The position numbers were made by a program, and so were the translations under genes. Under the pieces are notes generated by a model. That model was not told the DNA's origin and searched no databases. It saw nothing but the letters and a program-made list of their open reading frames with translations. Of a stretch of 64,000 bases of DNA, positions 60,403 to 64,000 are shown piece after piece (positions within the stretch are counted from its first letter, which is position 1; every line of letters begins with the position of its first letter). The stretch comes from Macrobrachium rosenbergii (lineage: Eukaryota; Arthropoda; Malacostraca; Decapoda; Palaemonidae). The DNA is taken from positions 27,115,001 through 27,179,000 of the forward strand of contig NC_089744.1 of NCBI RefSeq assembly GCF_040412425.1, in the 5' to 3' direction.

Positions 60403-62450
60403 ATGTCGGATTCCAGCTCGGCTAGTATTCGCTTTAGTTCTAAGGGTTGTAATACTAGGTTAACCAAGTTTTCTCAAGATTCTCATACTAAATGCACTAA
60501 ATGTAGAGGGCAAGAATGTGGTAAGGATAATACTTTCATTGAGTGTCAGGATTGGGAGGATAAAAAATGGAAAACCTTAAAATCTCATCTAAAAAACTTC
60601 AAAGAGATAGAAAGAGGAAGGCAGCCCTTAGGGCTGAGAATAGGGCCAGTACAGAATCTATTTGTTTTGCTAGTGTAGGGGATGAGAGAGCTGTTACTCC
60701 TCCAGTTCCTCCTGTTTCTCCCATTCTAAGTCCTCCTACTTTATCATCTCCTGATCCAGGTTCCCATAATTCCGCTCTCCACGCCATTGCCAGCCTTGAA
60801 TTAAGGTTCAACGAGAAGTTTGGCTTATTATCCAGTACCATTATGGAAATGGAGTCCGCTATTAGATCTCTAATGGAGAAAAATGTGCATAGTAACAATG
60901 CAGTGAGAAGTGTGAGTGTTGTGAATGTTGAGGAGGTGGCTGTCCATCCCATCAGTGCTCCTAGACGAAGGTCGTTATCCTGCTCCTCCGCACCGGGGAG
61001 AAGACATACTAGATGTCCAAGGGAGGCTGGTGGGGTTTGTCCACAGGCAGTTGCCCCCCCTCTGTCGAGTCTATTATTCGCTCCCAGGCTTTGACTGAAT
61101 ACCATTGGAAAGGCGTTCAAGTGCATCAGCTTTCCTCAGATTCGGAAGCTTCCATCCCAGACAAGAAGTGCCCGTGTCGCTACCCTGCCTCGTTGCGCCC
61201 GTTCAAAAGACATGCGGAGCTTGGCGATACCTCTCGTCTGGCAGTCAAGACATATAGGGAGGTTAGCTCGTAACCTTCCTGCAGCTTTCAGGACCAGTCC
61301 ACTTCTCCAGCTCGCCCTTGTCATTTGTTGGGAGACAGTCCTAAGTGCTATAAGTGCCCAAAGCGCCCGACTTCTTCCGAGCGCCTGGCGCCCGCCGGCT
61401 CGCACCAGACTTCCACTTTTGAACCCCGTGCGCCAACTCCCTAGCTTCTGGCACCAACAGTCGAGCACCCAGCCACATCTTCCAGGCGCCTGGCTCCTTC
61501 CTACAATCTGCCACCTTCATCATCAGTTCAAGAAGATTATTCGTTAGCCCCACTCCAGCAACAGTTGATGGAGCTAATGGGGTTCTTGAAGAAAACCTCT
61601 ACAGTTCCTGAAACCAAAGACAAGTCTTTGTCGCCTATCTCTTCAGAGGAGGAAGAGGTTGTCAGAATTCAGTCTCTTCTTCTGCATATTCGTGTCTCTT
61701 GAGATTTCTCTTGGATAGCTTTCCAGATTTCTTCATTCCTGCTGCTCCAACTTCTCTAGCTTCTACCTTCCTCATGAGGAAGCAGTCTTCTGAGGGTACC
61801 AAGTTGCCTAAATTAGTTCCTTCCTCTTTGTCAAGGAAGGCTCTCCAAGAGGTACATGACTTAAAAGAGAACAGGGCAAAGCAACATACGCTTTTCCGCC
61901 CAGCAAGCTAATGAAGATGAGGTACTCATTCTATGCCACCAGGGAAGCTCCTTCCTTGGGAGTCTCTGCCTCCTCCCAGGGCGACTTCTCCGGTCTGGTA
62001 GATTCGGCTCATAGAACAGCCTTATCTACAGCCAAGGTAATGTTTTCCTTCACTGAACTTGATCACCTTATCAAGAACATTTTTAAGGTTCTCAAGATTA
62101 TTAGCTTTCTTGATTGGGCTGTCGGGGCAGTAGTGAGAAAGATCGAAGACTGTCCAGATCTCGCTGAAGACTTTGCCTCTGATTGGCTGGGGGGTTCTTT
62201 CTTGCGCCGATAAGGCAGTTAGAGACGGCTCTTCAGAACTCGCCTCTCCCTTTTCAGTGGGTGTGCCTAAAAAAGAGGGAGCTCTGGCATTCTTTCACTT
62301 CGAATGTAGTTTCGCAACACAAGTCAGCAATACTTTCCACTTCTTTGGATAAGTCTCACCTCTTTCTGCAAGTCACAGTAAAGGAGATTCTTTCAGACTT
62401 ACAGTAGAAGTCTACAACCGACCTGTTAGCACAATCCACCAGATGCCTGA
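60403..62450 (+). pseudogene. DIRS-like gag region of copy 2, broken
   Basis: The Met codon at 60403 starts MSDSSSASIRFSSKG, followed by a cysteine cluster (CTKCRGQECGKDNTFIECQD W). A frameshift in an A-run near 60585-60595 leads into KKLQRDRKRKAALRAENRAS. Next comes a proline-rich stretch (60680-60780) and a helical block, then VNVEEVAVHPIS, which matches copy 1. LDHLIKNIFKVLKIISFLDW at 62067-62125 matches the late gag block of copy 1. It has multiple stops. Confidence 0.75.
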
Positions 62451-62559
62451 GGGAACCTGCGCCTTCCACGTCAAGATTGTTCTCCCACTTACAACCTCAG
62501 CCCTTGCATGGGGGGGAGAACGAAAAACTAGCCTAGACCTAGAGCAAACTTGCAGCCTC

Positions 62560-62860
62560 CTACGAAGTCCATTAAGAAGTCTTCATTCAAGACCATCCCC
62601 AAGAAATGAGAAGTTAGTCCTCTGTGCCCAAGTATGGGCCAGACTTGTACTTTTTTGGAAGGAATGGGAGCGCAGAGGAGGGGAACCTTGGGTAGTCGAG
62701 GTACTCAGGAGGGCTACGCCATCCCTTTCATGAAAGTTCCTCCCGTAGTAACATCGCCGATCGCCTTGACAGCGTATTCAGAAGGTTCCAGGAAGTTTTT
62801 GGCCCTCTCTCAGGAAGTTGAATCCCTGATCATCAAGGGAGCAGTGTAAGATACTAGATT
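62560..62860 (+). pseudogene. N-terminal reverse transcriptase remnant of copy 2
   Basis: WKEWERRGGEPWVVEVL, then YAIPFMKVPPVVTSPIALTA and FLALSQEVESLIIKGAV. This aligns with 29435-29625 of copy 1 and then ends. Nothing corresponding to the catalytic blocks follows. Confidence 0.8.
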
Positions 62861-63910
62861 TGGCTCCTGGTGGATTATCCAATACTCCCTCCACAAAAAC
62901 AGTTGCTGCTCAGACAACCCCACTTCCTCAGATTCCACCAAGGATTATCCGCTCTGGCCCTGACAGGCTTCAGGTGCCTCGTCAGAGCAAAAGGCTTTTC
63001 GCCACAGGCTGCAGAGGCGATTGTGAGGTGCAGACGAATGTCTTCTACAAAGCTCTACAAGTCCAAATGGGCAGTCTTCAGAGGTGGTGTAGCCACAATA
63101 ATGTCTCTTCTTCTGAGACATCTTTAAATCAAATAGTTGATTTTTTACTATTCCTGAAGTCTGGCAGGAAATTATCGACCACTACCTTCAAAGCGTATAA
63201 GTTGATGCTCAGCTCAGATTTTACACACAAGTGAATGGATCTCTCTTCTAATCAAGAATCAGTGACTTAATCAAATCCTTTGAGACGACAAAGCAAGTAA
63301 GTTTTTCCAGCGTCTCATGGAACTTTGACGTTGTACTGAAATGGCTTTCAGGTCGTCAGTTCGTACCACTCCATTTTGTCTCACTCAGGAATCTCACCAA
63401 GAAGACACTCTTTTTAGTGGTTCTTGCTATGGCCAAATATATTGGCGAGTTACAGGCGATAGACAAGAGAGTAGGTTTTGCGCAAGGGGACCAGTCTGCT
63501 CACTTTCTCTTGGATTCTTTGCTAAAAACGAGGACCAGCCCAAGCCCTGGCCTCGATCCTTCGTTATCAAGAATCACATGGATGTCTTAGGACCAGAGGA
63601 AGATGAGAGGCTTCTTTGTCCAGTGAGGTGTTTCAGGCACTACCTTCACAGGACAGAAAAGATTAGAGGGCCTTCGAGCAACCTCGGGTGCTCTGTAAGA
63701 AGCCCGGTTCGTCCTCTCTCAAAAAATGCTATTTCCTTTTTTCTGGGAGATTTGACATCAGAAGCGCGCACTAAGAGCCAGGAAGACCCCTTTCCTTTAG
63801 TTAAGGTTAAGCCTCATGAAATTAGGCCAGTCACAACTCTAATGGCATTTAGACACAACTTGTCTCCTTCTACGATCTTGCAGTCGATGTTCTGGAGATA
63901 ACACTTTATC
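62860..63910 (+). pseudogene. Tyrosine recombinase of copy 2, broken
   Basis: The start (DYPILPPQKQLLLRQPHFLR) matches copy 1 from about 31115. YKSKWAVFRGG, FDVVLKWLSG, TLFLVVLAMAKYIGELQAID and FFAKNEDQPKPWPRSFVIKN follow in shifting frames. The HxxR box is HEIR at 63815-63826. The first catalytic Arg is replaced by Tyr (codon 63438-63440). Several stops and shifts. Confidence 0.82.
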
Positions 63911-64000
63911 CGTGGCTGGCATGGTGTTGGGAGAGGAAGTGTAGGGAACTCTGTTGCTTTTCTATCCACTTGCCTTGACTTAAGATTTTGAGTCTATGGG
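63911..64000 (+). other. 3' non-coding part of DIRS-like copy 2
   Basis: GGCATGGTGTTGGGAGAGGA recurs from copy 1 near 32223. The window ends here. Confidence 0.5.

Larger units (their letters stand above)
60065..64000 (+). mobile_element. DIRS-like retroelement, copy 2, RT-deleted, runs off the window
   Basis: Starts with TTTATATAGGTAACTTTAG and CAAGTAATTACATAGCTAT, matching the terminal repeats of copy 1. The gag region, a short piece of the N-terminal RT part and the tyrosine recombinase follow. The RT catalytic core and RNase H are missing at a junction near 62850. The right end lies beyond 64000. All frames are broken. Confidence 0.85.

Noticed and set aside
60599..61126. 175-codon minus-strand frame opposite the DIRS gag region
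   Set aside because: It is an antisense shadow; the plus strand carries the element's gag signatures.

Overview
This window is eukaryotic nuclear DNA, almost certainly from an arthropod and most likely a decapod crustacean. It is AT-rich, with long introns and GT-AG splicing. It is crowded with transposable elements, including tyrosine-recombinase (DIRS-like) retroelements, a Ty1/copia element, tRNA-derived SINEs and TA-flanked DNA transposons. The decapod call rests on this repeat mix and on my recollection of similar repeats; no species can be named.

The only host gene I can support is COPA, the alpha subunit of the COPI vesicle coat, on the + strand. Nineteen coding exons between 9926 and 58425 join with consistent phases into 3123 nt (1041 codons): the N-terminal WD40 propeller, the WD-associated region and part of the C-terminal domain. 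The last roughly 180-190 codons must lie past base 64000. A possible untranslated first exon ends at 5278.

Layout: 1-5100 is intergenic or far 5' sequence with a SINE, TA microsatellites, a perfect hairpin and a fold-back tandem array. 5100-9900 is probably the first intron, with a MITE and a degraded LINE. 9926-26331 holds coding exons 1-10. Intron 10 (26332-37211) holds an 8 kb DIRS-like element that is itself interrupted by a 1.5 kb DNA transposon. Exons 11-17 lie in 37212-45992. Intron 17 (45993-57417) holds a SINE-like repeat, a fold-back repeat, a complete but inactive copia element on the minus strand with a SINE inside its gag gene, and a three-level nest of DNA transposons. Exons 18-19 follow. 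The window ends inside a second DIRS-like element that has lost its reverse transcriptase.

Every transposon coding region seen here is broken by stops or frameshifts, so the elements look like inactive residents of the introns. I found no unfamiliar host gene system. The most interesting features are the structure and decay of the two DIRS-like elements, the nested transposons and the conserved xenin peptide at the start of COPA.
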